Below, piece after piece: positions 18,215-28,471 of a stretch of DNA of 64,000 nt. The notes below the pieces were generated by a model that saw only the letters and a program-made list of their open reading frames with translations, did not search any database and was not told the DNA's origin. The DNA comes from Pedobacter planticolens. GTDB lineage: Bacteria; Bacteroidota; Bacteroidia; Sphingobacteriales; Sphingobacteriaceae. Each line of letters opens with the position of its first letter. The first letter of the stretch is position 1. A program made the position numbers and the translations under genes. The stretch spans positions 1,364,001 to 1,428,000 of the forward strand of contig NZ_WNXD01000001.1 of NCBI RefSeq assembly GCF_014172375.1, given 5' to 3'.

Positions 18215-20002
18215 ATGAAGCACATACGTAATTTTTGCATAATTGCACATATAGACCACGGCAAAAGCACTTTAGCCGATAGGTTGTTAGAATATACAGC
18301 GACGATTTCTCAACGCGAATCTCAAGCGCAATTGCTTGATAATATGGATTTGGAGCGTGAACGTGGAATCACAATTAAAAGTCACGCGATACAAATGAAT
18401 TTCAAAATTGATGGTCAGGAGTACAATTTTAACCTAATTGACACACCAGGACACGTTGATTTTAGTTATGAAGTTTCTCGTTCTATTGCTGCTTGCGAAG
18501 GCGCTTTATTAATTGTAGATGCATCGCAAGGCATACAGGCTCAGACTATTTCTAACCTTTATTTGGCATTGGAACACGATTTAGAGATCATTCCGATTTT
18601 AAATAAAATGGATTTGCCTGGGGCGATGCCTGAAGAGGTAAAAGATCAAATTATTGATTTAATCGGTTGTAAACGTGAAGAAATTATTCCTGCATCTGGT
18701 AAAACCGGAATGGGAATTCCTGAGATTTTGCAAGCGATTGTAGACCGTGTTCCTGCGCCAGTTGGCGATCCAGAAGCACCATTACAGGCTTTAATTTTTG
18801 ATAGCGTTTTCAATTCTTTTAGAGGAATTATCGCTTATTACAAAGTTGTTAATGGTGAAATTAAAAAAGGTGATAAAGTAAAATTCATTAATACTGGCAA
18901 AGAATATTTAGCTGATGAAGTAGGTATTTTGAAATTAGATATGTCGCCAAGAAATTCTGTAAAAACTGGAGATGTTGGTTATATTATTTCTGGAATTAAA
19001 GAAGCTCGTGAAGTAAAAGTTGGTGATACCATTACAACAGTTGGCAGACCATCTTTAGATGCTATTCAAGGTTTTGAGGAAGTTAAACCAATGGTGTTTG
19101 CTGGTATTTATCCAGTTGATACTGATGAGTTTGAAGAACTTAGAGAAGCAATGCACAAGTTGCAATTGAATGATGCCTCTATCGTTTTTGAGCCAGAAAG
19201 TTCTGCGGCATTAGGCTTTGGTTTCCGTTGCGGTTTCTTAGGAATGTTACACATGGAGATTATACAAGAGCGTTTGGAGCGTGAATTCGATATGACGGTA
19301 ATTACTACGGTTCCCAACGTATCATACATTGCTCACACTACCAAAGGCGATGAATTTGTAGTAAATAACCCATCTGATTTGCCTGACCCAAGTAAATTAG
19401 ACTCTGTTGAAGAACCATTTATTAAAGCAAATATTATTACCAAAGCTGATTTTGTTGGACCAGTAATGTCACTTTGTATTCAAAAAAGAGGAACAATTGT
19501 AAATCAATCATACTTAACATCTGATAGGGTTGAATTAGTTTTCGAAATCCCGATGGCAGAAATTGTTTTTGATTTTTATGATAAGTTAAAAACGATATCT
19601 AAAGGTTATGCATCTTTCGATTATCACCAAATTGGTTACCGTAAATCTGATTTAGTGCGTTTGGATTTGTTAATTAACGATGAACCAGTTGATGCTTTAT
19701 CTTCATTAATACATCGCAGCAGTGCTTATGATTTTGGTAAAAAAATCTGCGAAAAATTGAGAGAACTAATTCCTCGTCAGCAATTTGAGATTAAAATACA
19801 AGCTTCGATCGGCGCAAAAGTTATCGCTCGTGAAACTTTAAGTGCTTTACGTAAAGATGTAACTGCTAAATGTTATGGTGGTGATATTTCTCGTAAACGC
19901 AAGTTATTGGAGAAACAGAAAAAAGGTAAAAAACGTATGCGCCAAGTTGGAAACGTAGAAATTCCACAATCGGCATTTATGGCAGTTTTAAAATTAGACT
20001 AA
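18215..20002 (+). CDS. lepA: translation elongation factor 4
   Basis: 595 aa, the normal LepA length. GTPase motifs are G1 [10 protein letters not shown]2 region ERGITIKS, G3 DTPGHVDF and G4 NKMD. The C-terminal LepA-specific domain holds [16 protein letters not shown]4 back-translocates or remodels stalled ribosomes at the cytoplasmic membrane or in the cytosol. I chose the ATG at 18215 ([12 protein letters not shown]) rather than 18170, since the former matches the family N-terminus and lies after the promoter box. Stand-alone gene; folD follows after an AT-rich inverted repeat. Confidence 0.97.
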   Translation: MKHIRNFCIIAHIDHGKSTLADRLLEYTATISQRESQAQLLDNMDLERERGITIKSHAIQMNFKIDGQEYNFNLIDTPGHVDFSYEVSRSIAACEGALLIVDASQGIQAQTISNLYLALEHDLEIIPILNKMDLPGAMPEEVKDQIIDLIGCKREEIIPASGKTGMGIPEILQAIVDRVPAPVGDPEAPLQALIFDSVFNSFRGIIAYYKVVNGEIKKGDKVKFINTGKEYLADEVGILKLDMSPRNSVKTGDVGYIISGIKEAREVKVGDTITTVGRPSLDAIQGFEEVKPMVFAGIYPVDTDEFEELREAMHKLQLNDASIVFEPESSAALGFGFRCGFLGMLHMEIIQERLEREFDMTVITTVPNVSYIAHTTKGDEFVVNNPSDLPDPSKLDSVEEPFIKANIITKADFVGPVMSLCIQKRGTIVNQSYLTSDRVELVFEIPMAEIVFDFYDKLKTISKGYASFDYHQIGYRKSDLVRLDLLINDEPVDALSSLIHRSSAYDFGKKICEKLRELIPRQQFEIKIQASIGAKVIARETLSALRKDVTAKCYGGDISRKRKLLEKQKKGKKRMRQVGNVEIPQSAFMAVLKLD

Positions 20003-20004
20003 AA

Positions 20005-20075
20005 TAGTATTTAGATGTTAGTTGTTAGTATTTAGACAGCTAGACATTAATTTAAATACTAATTACTAAATACTA
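20005..20075. repeat. TAGTATTTAG inverted repeat between lepA and folD
   Basis: Two direct copies of TAGTATTTAG (20005-20014 and 20026-20035) face the inverse CTAAATACTA (20066-20075), with further partial inverse units at 20054-20062. The dyad could form a hairpin at the lepA 3' end. There is no T-run directly after it. Confidence 0.6.
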
Positions 20076-20085
20076 TATACTTACA

Positions 20086-20967
20086 ATGCAGCTACTCGAC
20101 GGCAAATTCGCATCAGAAAAGATAAAAACAGAAATCGCAGAAGAAGCAGCAGCTTTTTTAGCACAAAGTGGACGTAAACCTCATTTAGTTGCCATTTTGG
20201 TTGGTAACGATGGTGGTAGCGAAACCTATGTAGCTAGCAAGATGAAGAACTGTGAGAAGGTTGGTTTTAAATCTTCTTTATTTAGATATGATAATTCGGT
20301 TACTGAAACTGAGCTGTTAGCTAAAATTGAAGAAATTAATAAAGATGCAGATGTAGACGGTTTAATTGTTCAATTACCTTTGCCAAAACACATTGATCCA
20401 GAAAAAATTACTGAAACTATTGATTATCGCAAAGATGTTGATGGCTTCCATCCAGTGAATTTGGGTAGGATGATGCGTAATTTACCTTGTTTTATTCCTG
20501 CTACTCCTTATGGCATCTTATTAATGTTGCAAGCTTACAATATTGATACTACTGGAAAACATTGTGTCGTAGTTGGTAGAAGCAACATTGTTGGCAGTCC
20601 GATGAGTATTTTAATGGCTCGTAATGCAAATCCAGGAAACTGTACTGTAACGCTTACGCACAGTAAAACTCATAACTTAAAAGAAATGGTTTTGCAGGGC
20701 GATATCGTTGTGGCAGCAATCGGCAGAAAAAACTTTGTAACTGCAGATATGGTTAAATCAGGTGCAATTATCATTGATGTAGGTATCAACCGAGAAACCT
20801 CAACAGAAACTAAATCTGGCTTTAAATTATATGGAGATGTTGATTTCGAGAATGTAGTTCCAAAAGTATCATGGATAACTCCTGTTCCTGGTGGTGTAGG
20901 TTTAATGACAATTGTAGGTTTATTGAAGAATACATTGGCATCTGCTAAAGGAGAGATATATAGTTAA
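20086..20967 (+). CDS. folD: bifunctional methylenetetrahydrofolate dehydrogenase/cyclohydrolase
   Basis: 293 aa. The catalytic Tyr and Lys lie in [15 protein letters not shown]. The NADP site is [12 protein letters not shown], and [13 protein letters not shown] and [11 protein letters not shown] are FolD signatures. It interconverts 5,10-methylene-THF and 10-formyl-THF in one-carbon metabolism. The position usually PCTP reads PATP, as I recall for other Bacteroidota FolD proteins. The gene ends 7 nt before the convergent Rieske gene. Confidence 0.96.
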   Translation: MQLLDGKFASEKIKTEIAEEAAAFLAQSGRKPHLVAILVGNDGGSETYVASKMKNCEKVGFKSSLFRYDNSVTETELLAKIEEINKDADVDGLIVQLPLPKHIDPEKITETIDYRKDVDGFHPVNLGRMMRNLPCFIPATPYGILLMLQAYNIDTTGKHCVVVGRSNIVGSPMSILMARNANPGNCTVTLTHSKTHNLKEMVLQGDIVVAAIGRKNFVTADMVKSGAIIIDVGINRETSTETKSGFKLYGDVDFENVVPKVSWITPVPGGVGLMTIVGLLKNTLASAKGEIYS

Positions 20968-20974
20968 GGTATAA

Positions 20975-21310
20975 TTATCCAAAAAATCTTTTCCATAAAC
21001 TTTCTTTAAAACCTACATATAAACCATCTTTTTTCAATTTTGTTGGATAAATATTGATATAGTCTCCTTGTCCCTCGGCTCCTCTTCCAGTCGCTAAATT
21101 ATATTCCCATCGATGAATTGGGCAGACAATATTTCCTTCTTTGCACCAACCCCCGCTTAAAATTCCACCAGCATGTGGACATGTATTTTGAATAGCTGAA
21201 AATTTTCCTTTATGTTTAATTACACAAATTTTCTTCCCATCGGCTTTTGCCATTTCTACAAAATCTTCTCTTTCAGTTTCTTGTTTTGACAAAACCTTTA
21301 CCCAAATCAT
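20975..21310 (-). CDS. Rieske [2Fe-2S] ferredoxin-like protein
   Basis: 111 aa single Rieske domain. Ligands are C44-x-H46 (CPHAG) and C63-x2-H66 (CPIHRW). Short soluble proteins of this kind resemble the NirD-like or dioxygenase ferredoxin subunits that pass electrons to partner oxygenases; no partner is adjacent. The gene is convergent with folD and divergent from queE, with 46 nt to the queE start. The redox partner is unknown. Confidence 0.9.
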   Translation of the reverse strand: MIWVKVLSKQETEREDFVEMAKADGKKICVIKHKGKFSAIQNTCPHAGGILSGGWCKEGNIVCPIHRWEYNLATGRGAEGQGDYINIYPTKLKKDGLYVGFKESLWKRFFG

Positions 21311-21332
21311 CTTTTCTGCTTTTTTGAATGTG

Positions 21333-21340
21333 TATATTTG
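21333..21340 (+). promoter_or_regulatory. -7 promoter box for queE
   Basis: TATATTTG matches TAnnTTTG exactly and ends 16 nt before the ATG at 21357. It overlaps the longer frame that begins at a TTG at 21324, which is therefore unlikely to be the true start. Confidence 0.65.
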
Positions 21341-21356
21341 CGCTCTAATTTACGAA

Positions 21357-21980
21357 ATGGCACACAATATACCAGAAGATGGGACACTACTTCCTTTAAT
21401 GGAAGAATTTTATACAATACAAGGCGAAGGATTTAATACAGGAAAAGCTGCTTATTTTATTCGTTTAGGTGGTTGCGATGTTGGTTGTCATTGGTGTGAT
21501 GTTAAAGAAAGTTGGGATGCAGAATTACACCCGCTTACTTTAAGTGATGATATTGTAACAAAAGCTGATACTTTCCCAGGAAAAGCAGTGGTTGTAACTG
21601 GAGGTGAACCGTTAATTTATAATCTTGACTATTTAACTAAAAAGCTGAAAGAGCGAAACATTTTAACTTTTATAGAAACATCTGGTGCTTATCCTCTTTC
21701 TGGATCATGGGATTGGATTTGCTTATCTCCAAAGAAATTTAAAGCTCCAAGACCAGATATAACACCTTTTGCAAACGAATTAAAAGTTATCGTTTTTAAC
21801 AAGAGTGATTTTGAGTGGGCAGAGAAATATGCCGAAACAGTATCTCCTACTTGTAAATTATATTTGCAACCAGAGTGGTCTAAATCAAAAGAAATGACGC
21901 CGCTAATTGTAGAGTATGTAATGGCAAATCCAAGATGGGAAATCTCGTTACAAACCCATAAATTCCTTAATATTCCATAA
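21357..21980 (+). CDS. queE: 7-carboxy-7-deazaguanine synthase (radical SAM)
   Basis: 207 aa. The radical SAM cluster is C40-x3-C44-x2-C47 (GGCDVGCHWCD), the short-spaced form used by many QueE enzymes. Substrate-site segments include FYTIQGEG and the SAM-binding TGGEP. It converts 6-carboxytetrahydropterin to CDG in queuosine precursor synthesis. The start at ATG 21357 follows from the promoter box and from homology beginning near MEEFYTIQGEG. queC/queD are not in the window; the YhhQ importer is 12 kb away. Confidence 0.94.
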   Translation: MAHNIPEDGTLLPLMEEFYTIQGEGFNTGKAAYFIRLGGCDVGCHWCDVKESWDAELHPLTLSDDIVTKADTFPGKAVVVTGGEPLIYNLDYLTKKLKERNILTFIETSGAYPLSGSWDWICLSPKKFKAPRPDITPFANELKVIVFNKSDFEWAEKYAETVSPTCKLYLQPEWSKSKEMTPLIVEYVMANPRWEISLQTHKFLNIP

Positions 21981-22030
21981 ATATTCGATATTTTAATTAC
22001 ATTAGTCTAACAGCAAATAGCTTGATTTAG

Positions 22031-23926
22031 ATGAATAAATATTGGATTTTCTTTTTATGTTGGATAACTTTTTCTGCAAGTGCACAAAATTCTACTAATA
22101 AAAAAGCGCAAGAAAGCTTTGAGGATGCTCAACAATATCTCAGACAAAATATTTACGAAGATGGTATTAAATATTTAGATGAAGCTATAAAAGCTGATCC
22201 AAAATTTCAATTAGCCTATATTCAGTTAGGTGATGTTTATCGTAGATTAAAAAATTATCCTAAGGCGAAAGAAAATTACCGCAAAGCTGTAAGTTCTGCG
22301 CCAACTATAGAACCTAGAATCTATTATGTTTTAGCAGAAAGCGAATTACTTTCTGGAGATTATGCAAATGCCAAAGCTAATTTTCTACTCTTTCAACAAA
22401 AATATACAGGTTCAGATCAAGATTTCATTAACAAGACAAAAAAATACCTTTTAGATTGTGATTTTGCGATAACTGCAATTAAGACCCCTACAAAATATGA
22501 GCCTATAAACATGGGATTTTATGTGAATAGCGCAAATCGAGATTATTTTCCTGCTCTGACTGCAGATGGTGAAACACTCATTTTTACAAGAGTAACCAAT
22601 GGGAATGAAGATTTCTTTATTTCGACGAAAAAAGATAAAGAATGGCAAAAAGCACAACCGTTAAGTGATAAAATCAATACACCAAATTTTAACGAAGGTG
22701 CACAATCTATCTCCCCAGACGGGAAATACATATTTTTTACCGGTTGTAATCGCCCAGATGGCTTAGGTCGTTGTGATATTTATGTTTCTAGAAAAGAAGG
22801 AAACGATTGGGGGAAAGCCGTTAATTTAGGTAAAACAATTAATTCTGAATATTGGGATTCGCAACCTTCAATTAGCGCTGATGGAAATACGTTATATTTT
22901 GTAAGTAATCGTCCTGGCGGGATTGGGGGCTATGATATTTGGAAAAGTAATTTAACGGAGGAAGGAAAATGGACTGATCCTGTAAATTTAGGACCGAAAA
23001 TTAATACGCCTTACGACGAAAATACTCCATTTATACATGCCGATGGTAAAACGCTTTATTTTTCATCAGATGGTTGGCCTGGCTTTGGTAATAAAGATAT
23101 TTTTTATAGTCGCATGGCAGATAATGGAGAGTTTTCTACACCCACAAATCTTGGCTATCCAATTAATACATATAATGAAGAAATTGGTTTGATTGTTAGC
23201 GCTGATGGCTCCGAAGGCCTATTTTCTGCAAATATTGAAGGTGGTGGATTTGGCGATTTAGATATTTATCATTTTAAGCTTCCAGAAAAAGCTAAGCCTT
23301 TGCCCGTAACTTATGTTAAGGGAATTGTTCGAGATAAGGAAACTAAATCGTTATTAGAAGCAAATGTTTTAGTGATAGATTTAAAGACAAACACCCCAGT
23401 ATTTAATGATTTCACCTCAAAAGAAACTGGAGATTTTTTAGCGGTTATGCCTATTGGAAGTGAGTATTCTTTTAATGTAGAAGCCGATGGTTATTTATTT
23501 AATTCACAACATTTTACATTAAACAAAACCAATACAAATGAACCTTATCAAATTGAAATATTATTGGATAAATTTAAAGTTGGCAGCGATGTTATTTTAA
23601 AAAATATCTTCTTTGAAACTAATAAATATGAACTTTTACCTCCATCTATAGTCGAATTAAATATATTAACTGATTTACTTAAAAAGTACGAGCATGTTTC
23701 GATAGAAATACAAGGCCATACTGACAATGTTGGAGTTGCAAAACAAAACGAAATTTTATCAGAAAATAGAGCTAAGGCAGTTTACGATTATTTAATTAAC
23801 AACGGAATAGATAAAAAAAGACTTACATTTAAAGGTTACGGAGAAACTAAGCCACGTTATGATAATACTACGGAAGAAGGTAGGCAACAAAATAGAAGAA
23901 CTGAGTTTACCATCATTAAAATTTAA
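22031..23926 (+). CDS. PorE-like OmpA-family protein (TPR, PD40 propeller, CarboxypepD_reg, OmpA_C)
   Basis: 631 aa with Sec signal (residues 1-19). TPR repeats occupy about 25-140. Five PD40/WD40-type blades lie at about 170-410; each contains a variant of ADGxTLYF or SPDGKYIFF. A carboxypeptidase regulatory-like fold spans 425-510, and an OmpA C-terminal peptidoglycan-binding domain covers 525-631 (GHTDNVG and QNRRTEF). This is the same domain order as PorE, the type 9 secretion system protein that ties the complex to peptidoglycan. No lipobox is visible, unlike P. gingivalis PorE as I recall it. Many Bacteroidota have several such paralogs, so T9SS membership is inference. Monocistronic or co-transcribed with the DUF6526 gene 5 nt downstream. 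Confidence 0.85.
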   Translation: MNKYWIFFLCWITFSASAQNSTNKKAQESFEDAQQYLRQNIYEDGIKYLDEAIKADPKFQLAYIQLGDVYRRLKNYPKAKENYRKAVSSAPTIEPRIYYVLAESELLSGDYANAKANFLLFQQKYTGSDQDFINKTKKYLLDCDFAITAIKTPTKYEPINMGFYVNSANRDYFPALTADGETLIFTRVTNGNEDFFISTKKDKEWQKAQPLSDKINTPNFNEGAQSISPDGKYIFFTGCNRPDGLGRCDIYVSRKEGNDWGKAVNLGKTINSEYWDSQPSISADGNTLYFVSNRPGGIGGYDIWKSNLTEEGKWTDPVNLGPKINTPYDENTPFIHADGKTLYFSSDGWPGFGNKDIFYSRMADNGEFSTPTNLGYPINTYNEEIGLIVSADGSEGLFSANIEGGGFGDLDIYHFKLPEKAKPLPVTYVKGIVRDKETKSLLEANVLVIDLKTNTPVFNDFTSKETGDFLAVMPIGSEYSFNVEADGYLFNSQHFTLNKTNTNEPYQIEILLDKFKVGSDVILKNIFFETNKYELLPPSIVELNILTDLLKKYEHVSIEIQGHTDNVGVAKQNEILSENRAKAVYDYLINNGIDKKRLTFKGYGETKPRYDNTTEEGRQQNRRTEFTIIKI

Positions 23927-23931
23927 ATTAT

Positions 23932-24366
23932 ATGGAACAGAATTTTAAAAACCATACTCGCTTTGTACCTGGTTTTCACTTTGTATTAGGAACCCTAGTT
24001 ATTGTAGGTTTATTGGGTGCAAGTATTGGTGTTTTTCATGCTGTAAATGGAAGCAAATTAGACCTACACAATGCCTTTTTACTTTTGATTTTGTTTTTAG
24101 CTGTAGCTTTATTGTTCTGGTATAGTAGAAATTTCGCTATTAAAGCACAAGATAGGGCTATACGAGCCGAAGAAAATCTACGTTATTTTTCTTTAACTGG
24201 TAAATTATTTCCTGCCGAATTAAAAATGAGCCAAATTATTGCTTTACGCTTTGCTCCAAATGAAGAATTTTTAGGCTTGGTAGACAGAACTGTTGCTGAA
24301 AAACTATCTCCAAAAGAAATTAAAATAGCTATTAAAAATTGGCGTGGAGATTATCACAGAGCATAA
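23932..24366 (+). CDS. DUF6526 family two-helix membrane protein
   Basis: 144 aa. The start EQNFKNHTRFVPGFH and the tail with LSPKEIKIAIKNWRGDYHR match the DUF6526 family of Bacteroidota. Two transmembrane helices span about 17-36 and 45-65, followed by a cytoplasmic helical region. No function is known. It begins 5 nt after the PorE-like stop, so the two are probably one transcript, and its stop is 1 nt from the convergent kdsA stop. Confidence 0.85.
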   Translation: MEQNFKNHTRFVPGFHFVLGTLVIVGLLGASIGVFHAVNGSKLDLHNAFLLLILFLAVALLFWYSRNFAIKAQDRAIRAEENLRYFSLTGKLFPAELKMSQIIALRFAPNEEFLGLVDRTVAEKLSPKEIKIAIKNWRGDYHRA

Positions 24367-24367
24367 A

Positions 24368-25183
24368 CTAAATAACTGCTTGTCTCACACGAATTAACTT
24401 CACCAATAAATCTTCCAATAAAGCTAAATTTAACATGTTTGCACCATCAGATTTTGCATTAGCTGGATCTGGATGAGTTTCTATAAATAACCCGTCGGCT
24501 CCTACCGCGATTGCTGCTTTTGCAATAGTTGCAATTAATTCTGGTTTACCACCGGTTACGCCACTACTTTGATTAGGCTGTTGTAACGAGTGCGTACAAT
24601 CCATCACCACTGGTACGCCAAAGCTTTGCATTTCTGGTAAACCACGGTAATCTACAATCAAATCTTGGTAACCAAAAGTATTTCCTCTATCGGTAAGTAC
24701 CACTCTATTATTTCCTGAATCTATAATTTTATCAACTGCAAATTTCATCGAACCAGCCGATAAAAATTGACCTTTTTTAACGTTTACTACTTTTCCAGTT
24801 TCTGCAGCCGCAATTAATAAATCTGTTTGTCGGCATAAAAAAGCTGGAATTTGTAACACATCTACATAAGCTGCCGCCATAGCCGCTTCTTTGCTTTCGT
24901 GAATGTCAGTTACCGTAGGAACATCAAATTCTCTACCAATTTTCTCTAGAATTTTTAATGCTTTTTCATCGCCAATACCTGTAAAAGAACTTCCTTTACT
25001 TCGATTTGCTTTACGGTAAGAGCCTTTAAAAATGTAAGGGATATTCAGTTTATCTGTAAGTGTAACTATCTTTTCAGCAATGCGCAAAGCGATATCTTCG
25101 CCTTCGATAGCACAAGGGCCAGCCATTAAAAAGAAATTATTAGAATCTGTATGTTTTAATTTATCAATCGAAAAGTTAATCAT
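24368..25183 (-). CDS. kdsA: 3-deoxy-8-phosphooctulonate synthase
   Basis: 271 aa. MAGPCAIEGED near the N-terminus, KGSYRKANRSK and DCTHSLQQPN are KdsA signatures. The enzyme condenses arabinose 5-phosphate and PEP to Kdo-8-phosphate for lipopolysaccharide. The likely source of its substrate, KdsD, is encoded 2.3 kb away on the other strand. Upstream on the same strand is recQ, with 38 nt between, so the two may share a transcript. Confidence 0.96.
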   Translation of the reverse strand: MINFSIDKLKHTDSNNFFLMAGPCAIEGEDIALRIAEKIVTLTDKLNIPYIFKGSYRKANRSKGSSFTGIGDEKALKILEKIGREFDVPTVTDIHESKEAAMAAAYVDVLQIPAFLCRQTDLLIAAAETGKVVNVKKGQFLSAGSMKFAVDKIIDSGNNRVVLTDRGNTFGYQDLIVDYRGLPEMQSFGVPVVMDCTHSLQQPNQSSGVTGGKPELIATIAKAAIAVGADGLFIETHPDPANAKSDGANMLNLALLEDLLVKLIRVRQAVI

Positions 25184-25221
25184 AGTAGTGTTTTACGTAT
25201 CCTTAAAGGATTTTAGTTTTA

Positions 25222-27411
25222 TTAGTTTCCTAATTCGGACATAAATTTAATCCGCATTAATTGTATTTCTTCGCGAGTATAATCGCTTTCGCCTAAATCA
25301 CTTAGGGCTTCATCTATCGAATCGTTATCGGCTGCTCTAAAGTAATCAAATACTTCATCCTGTCTATCTTCATCAATTAATTCATCAACAAAATAGCCTA
25401 AATTTAATTTTGTACCAGAGTTTACAATCGCTTCAACTTCCTTTAAAATATCGAAATAAGTAATCCCTTTTGATCGAGCAATATCTTCCAAACCAATCTG
25501 TCTATCAATATTTTGGATGATAGAAACTTTTAATGCAGATTTATTTGCCTGAGTTTTAATCACTAAATCAATTGGTCTTTCAATATCATTATCTTCTACA
25601 TATTTCTTAATGAGTTCGATAAATGATCCACCAAATTTTAATGCTTTACCATGCCCTACTCCAGAAATCTGCTTCAATTCATCCATTGAAATAGGATAAT
25701 GCGTACACATTTCTTCTAACGAAGGGTCTTGAAAAACAACAAATGGAGGAACATTTTTTTGCTTAGCTATTTTTTTACGAAGATCTTTTAGTAAACCCAA
25801 AAGTTGCGTATCCAGCGCTCCAGTGCCATGTTTTACATCATCTTCATCATCATCAGCTGCGCTTTCTATTAACTCATTTAAAAGGAATTTTAAACTATAA
25901 GGATTTTCAATAAACTCTTTACCGCCTTTAGTCAAGCGTAATAAACCATAATTATCAATATCTTTCGAAACGAAATTATTTAATACCGCTTGTCTAATTA
26001 ACGATTTCCAAAGAATTTCACCATCTTCTTTGCCTAAGCCAAATTCTGGAAGTTTATTTTGTTCATATGCAATAGTTTGAGCAGTTTCACTACCCATAAA
26101 AATATTCAGTAAATGGGTATCGTCAAATTTTTCGCCTGTGGATGCAATTAATTTTAGAAAAGTTAATAAATGAGGCTCAGCTTCAAAAGTTTGTTTTGGC
26201 TTTTTGCAATTATCGCACATGCAATTACAGCCTGTTTCATTAAAATTTTCCCCAAAATAATGTAATATCTGTTTTCTTCGGCATACGCCAGATTCAGCAT
26301 AATCAATTACTTCTTTTAATATTTGAGTACCTATTTCACGTTCAGAAACAGGTTTATCCTTCATAAACTTAGCTAATTTATCTACGTCTTTTTGCGCATA
26401 AAAAGCTAAACAAACACCTTCGCCACCATCTCTTCCTGCCCTACCAGTTTCCTGATAATAACCTTCCATACTTTTAGGAATATCATGATGAATCACAAAC
26501 CGTACGTCAGGTTTGTCTATTCCCATACCAAAGGCAATTGTAGCTACAATTACTTCGGCATCTTCCATCAAAAATTTATCTTGGGTTTCTGCTCTAACTT
26601 TCGGTTCTAACCCAGCATGATAGGGTAAAGCCTTAATTCCATTTAAGTTTAAAGCTTCTGCAACTTCTTCTACCTTTTTACGACTTAAACAATAAATAAT
26701 ACCAGATTTACCTGTATTATATTTAATGTATCTAATGATTTCTTTAATTACATCCCGTTTAGGCCTAATTTCATAAAACAAGTTCGGCCTGTTAAATGAC
26801 GATTTAAACAACGTCGCATCGGTCATTTGTAGATTTTTGATAATATCTTGCTGTACTTTAGGCGTAGCGGTTGCTGTTAAAGCAATAATTGGAATTTCTT
26901 CTCCTAAACCTGTAATTACTTGTCGTATTTTACGGTATTCTGGTCTAAAATCATGGCCCCATTCCGAAATACAATGTGCTTCATCAACGGCAACGAAAGA
27001 AATTTTAAGCAATTTTAAAAACTCAATATTTTCTGCTTTGGCTAAAGATTCTGGTGCAACATATAGTAATTTGGTTTGCCCATCCAATAAATCACTTTTT
27101 ACCTGAGTAATTTCTGTTTTATTTAAAGATGAATTAAGAAAATGCGCAATACTATCACTCCCACCAAATGCTCTTAATTGATCTACTTGATTTTTCATCA
27201 ATGCAATTAACGGCGAAATTACAATGGCAGTACCTTCACTCATTAATGCTGGCAACTGGTAACATATTGATTTACCTCCGCCAGTTGGCATTATTACGAA
27301 CGTATTTTTTCCTTCTAAAACATTGGTAATTATCGACTCTTGATCTCCTTTGAAATTATCGAAACCAAAGAAAGTTTGCAAATTATCAAACAACGACTTT
27401 TTCACGTCCAT
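25222..27411 (-). CDS. recQ: ATP-dependent DNA helicase RecQ
   Basis: 729 aa. SF2 helicase motif I is PTGGGKS, motif II is DEAHCISEWGHDFR. The RecQ zinc-binding cysteines are in GVCRRKQ and CNCMCDNC, followed by the winged-helix RQC domain and an HRDC domain near residue 555-620 (ISGVGHGKALKFG). A further C-terminal segment resembles a helix-turn-helix extension common in Bacteroidota RecQ. The longer frame starts with TTG at 27447; the ATG at 27411 (MDVKKSLFDN) agrees better with the family. It acts in recombination and fork repair. Divergent from kdsD with 87 nt between. Confidence 0.95.
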   Translation of the reverse strand: MDVKKSLFDNLQTFFGFDNFKGDQESIITNVLEGKNTFVIMPTGGGKSICYQLPALMSEGTAIVISPLIALMKNQVDQLRAFGGSDSIAHFLNSSLNKTEITQVKSDLLDGQTKLLYVAPESLAKAENIEFLKLLKISFVAVDEAHCISEWGHDFRPEYRKIRQVITGLGEEIPIIALTATATPKVQQDIIKNLQMTDATLFKSSFNRPNLFYEIRPKRDVIKEIIRYIKYNTGKSGIIYCLSRKKVEEVAEALNLNGIKALPYHAGLEPKVRAETQDKFLMEDAEVIVATIAFGMGIDKPDVRFVIHHDIPKSMEGYYQETGRAGRDGGEGVCLAFYAQKDVDKLAKFMKDKPVSEREIGTQILKEVIDYAESGVCRRKQILHYFGENFNETGCNCMCDNCKKPKQTFEAEPHLLTFLKLIASTGEKFDDTHLLNIFMGSETAQTIAYEQNKLPEFGLGKEDGEILWKSLIRQAVLNNFVSKDIDNYGLLRLTKGGKEFIENPYSLKFLLNELIESAADDDEDDVKHGTGALDTQLLGLLKDLRKKIAKQKNVPPFVVFQDPSLEEMCTHYPISMDELKQISGVGHGKALKFGGSFIELIKKYVEDNDIERPIDLVIKTQANKSALKVSIIQNIDRQIGLEDIARSKGITYFDILKEVEAIVNSGTKLNLGYFVDELIDEDRQDEVFDYFRAADNDSIDEALSDLGESDYTREEIQLMRIKFMSELGN

Positions 27412-27498
27412 TTTTTGTGTCAAATATTCTGTGCTATTATTGTTCAAAATAACATAATTTTGCAGTAATTAAAGCATCAATATACTAATAAATTCTCT

Positions 27499-28464
27499 TT
27501 GAAAAGTAAAAAATCTATAATCGAAACCGCTATTTCAACTCTAAAGTTAGAATCAGAGGCTATTTTAAACCTTTTACAACACATTAACGAAGATTTTGTT
27601 AAAGTTGTACATGCCATTTTAAAGAGCAAGGGACGCGTAATTGTTACTGGAATAGGAAAAAGTGCAATTATCGCTCAAAAAATTGTAGCAACATTTAATT
27701 CTACAGGCACGCCAGCAATTTTTATGCATGCAGCCGATGCTGTACATGGAGATTTAGGAATGATCCAACAAGATGATATTGTAATTTGCTTATCTAAAAG
27801 TGGAAATACACCTGAAATTAAACTCTTGGCTCCTCTTTTAAAACAATCTGGTAATTTATTAATTGGCATGTTGGGTTCATTAAATTCTGATTTAGCCAAA
27901 CAAGCCGATTTAATTTTAAACACAACTGTCGAAAAAGAAGCTTGTCCACATAATTTAGCGCCAACTACAAGCACAACTGCACAATTGGCAATGGGTGATG
28001 CTTTAGCTATATGTTTATTGGAAGAACGAGAATTTAATACAGAAGATTTTGCCCGTTACCATCCTGGAGGATCTTTAGGAAAACGCTTGTATTTAAAAGT
28101 TGGCGATTTAGCTGCAAAAAATGAAAAACCAAGTATTTCTCCTTCAGCTTCTGTAAAAGATGTGATTATTGAAATTAGCAAAAACCGTTTGGGTGCAGTT
28201 GTTGTTATAGCCGATGAGAAAATTTTGGGTGTAATAACTGATGGAGATATTAGAAGGATGTTAGAAAACCACACTAATATTGAAAATATAACTGCCGCAG
28301 ATTTAATGAGCATTAATCCGAAAAGAATCGATAAAGATGAATTAGCTTTATTGGCTTTAGAATTAATCAAAAAAAACAATATTACTCAATTATTGGTTAC
28401 CACAGGTGATACTTATTACGGAATGGTACATTTGCATGACCTTTTACAAGAGGGCATTATTTAA
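27499..28464 (+). CDS. kdsD: arabinose-5-phosphate isomerase (SIS plus CBS pair)
   Basis: 321 aa. The SIS domain covers about 35-170 (GIGKSAIIAQKI, SKSGNTPE) and two CBS motifs span about 205-320 (LGVITDGDIRR, YGMVHLHDLLQ). It interconverts ribulose 5-phosphate and arabinose 5-phosphate, the first step of Kdo synthesis. The start codon is TTG at 27499; no in-frame ATG is available near the family N-terminus and the encoded KSKKSIIETA start fits homologs. kdsA lies close by across recQ. Confidence 0.92.
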   Translation: MKSKKSIIETAISTLKLESEAILNLLQHINEDFVKVVHAILKSKGRVIVTGIGKSAIIAQKIVATFNSTGTPAIFMHAADAVHGDLGMIQQDDIVICLSKSGNTPEIKLLAPLLKQSGNLLIGMLGSLNSDLAKQADLILNTTVEKEACPHNLAPTTSTTAQLAMGDALAICLLEEREFNTEDFARYHPGGSLGKRLYLKVGDLAAKNEKPSISPSASVKDVIIEISKNRLGAVVVIADEKILGVITDGDIRRMLENHTNIENITAADLMSINPKRIDKDELALLALELIKKNNITQLLVTTGDTYYGMVHLHDLLQEGII

Positions 28465-28471
28465 ATTAAAT

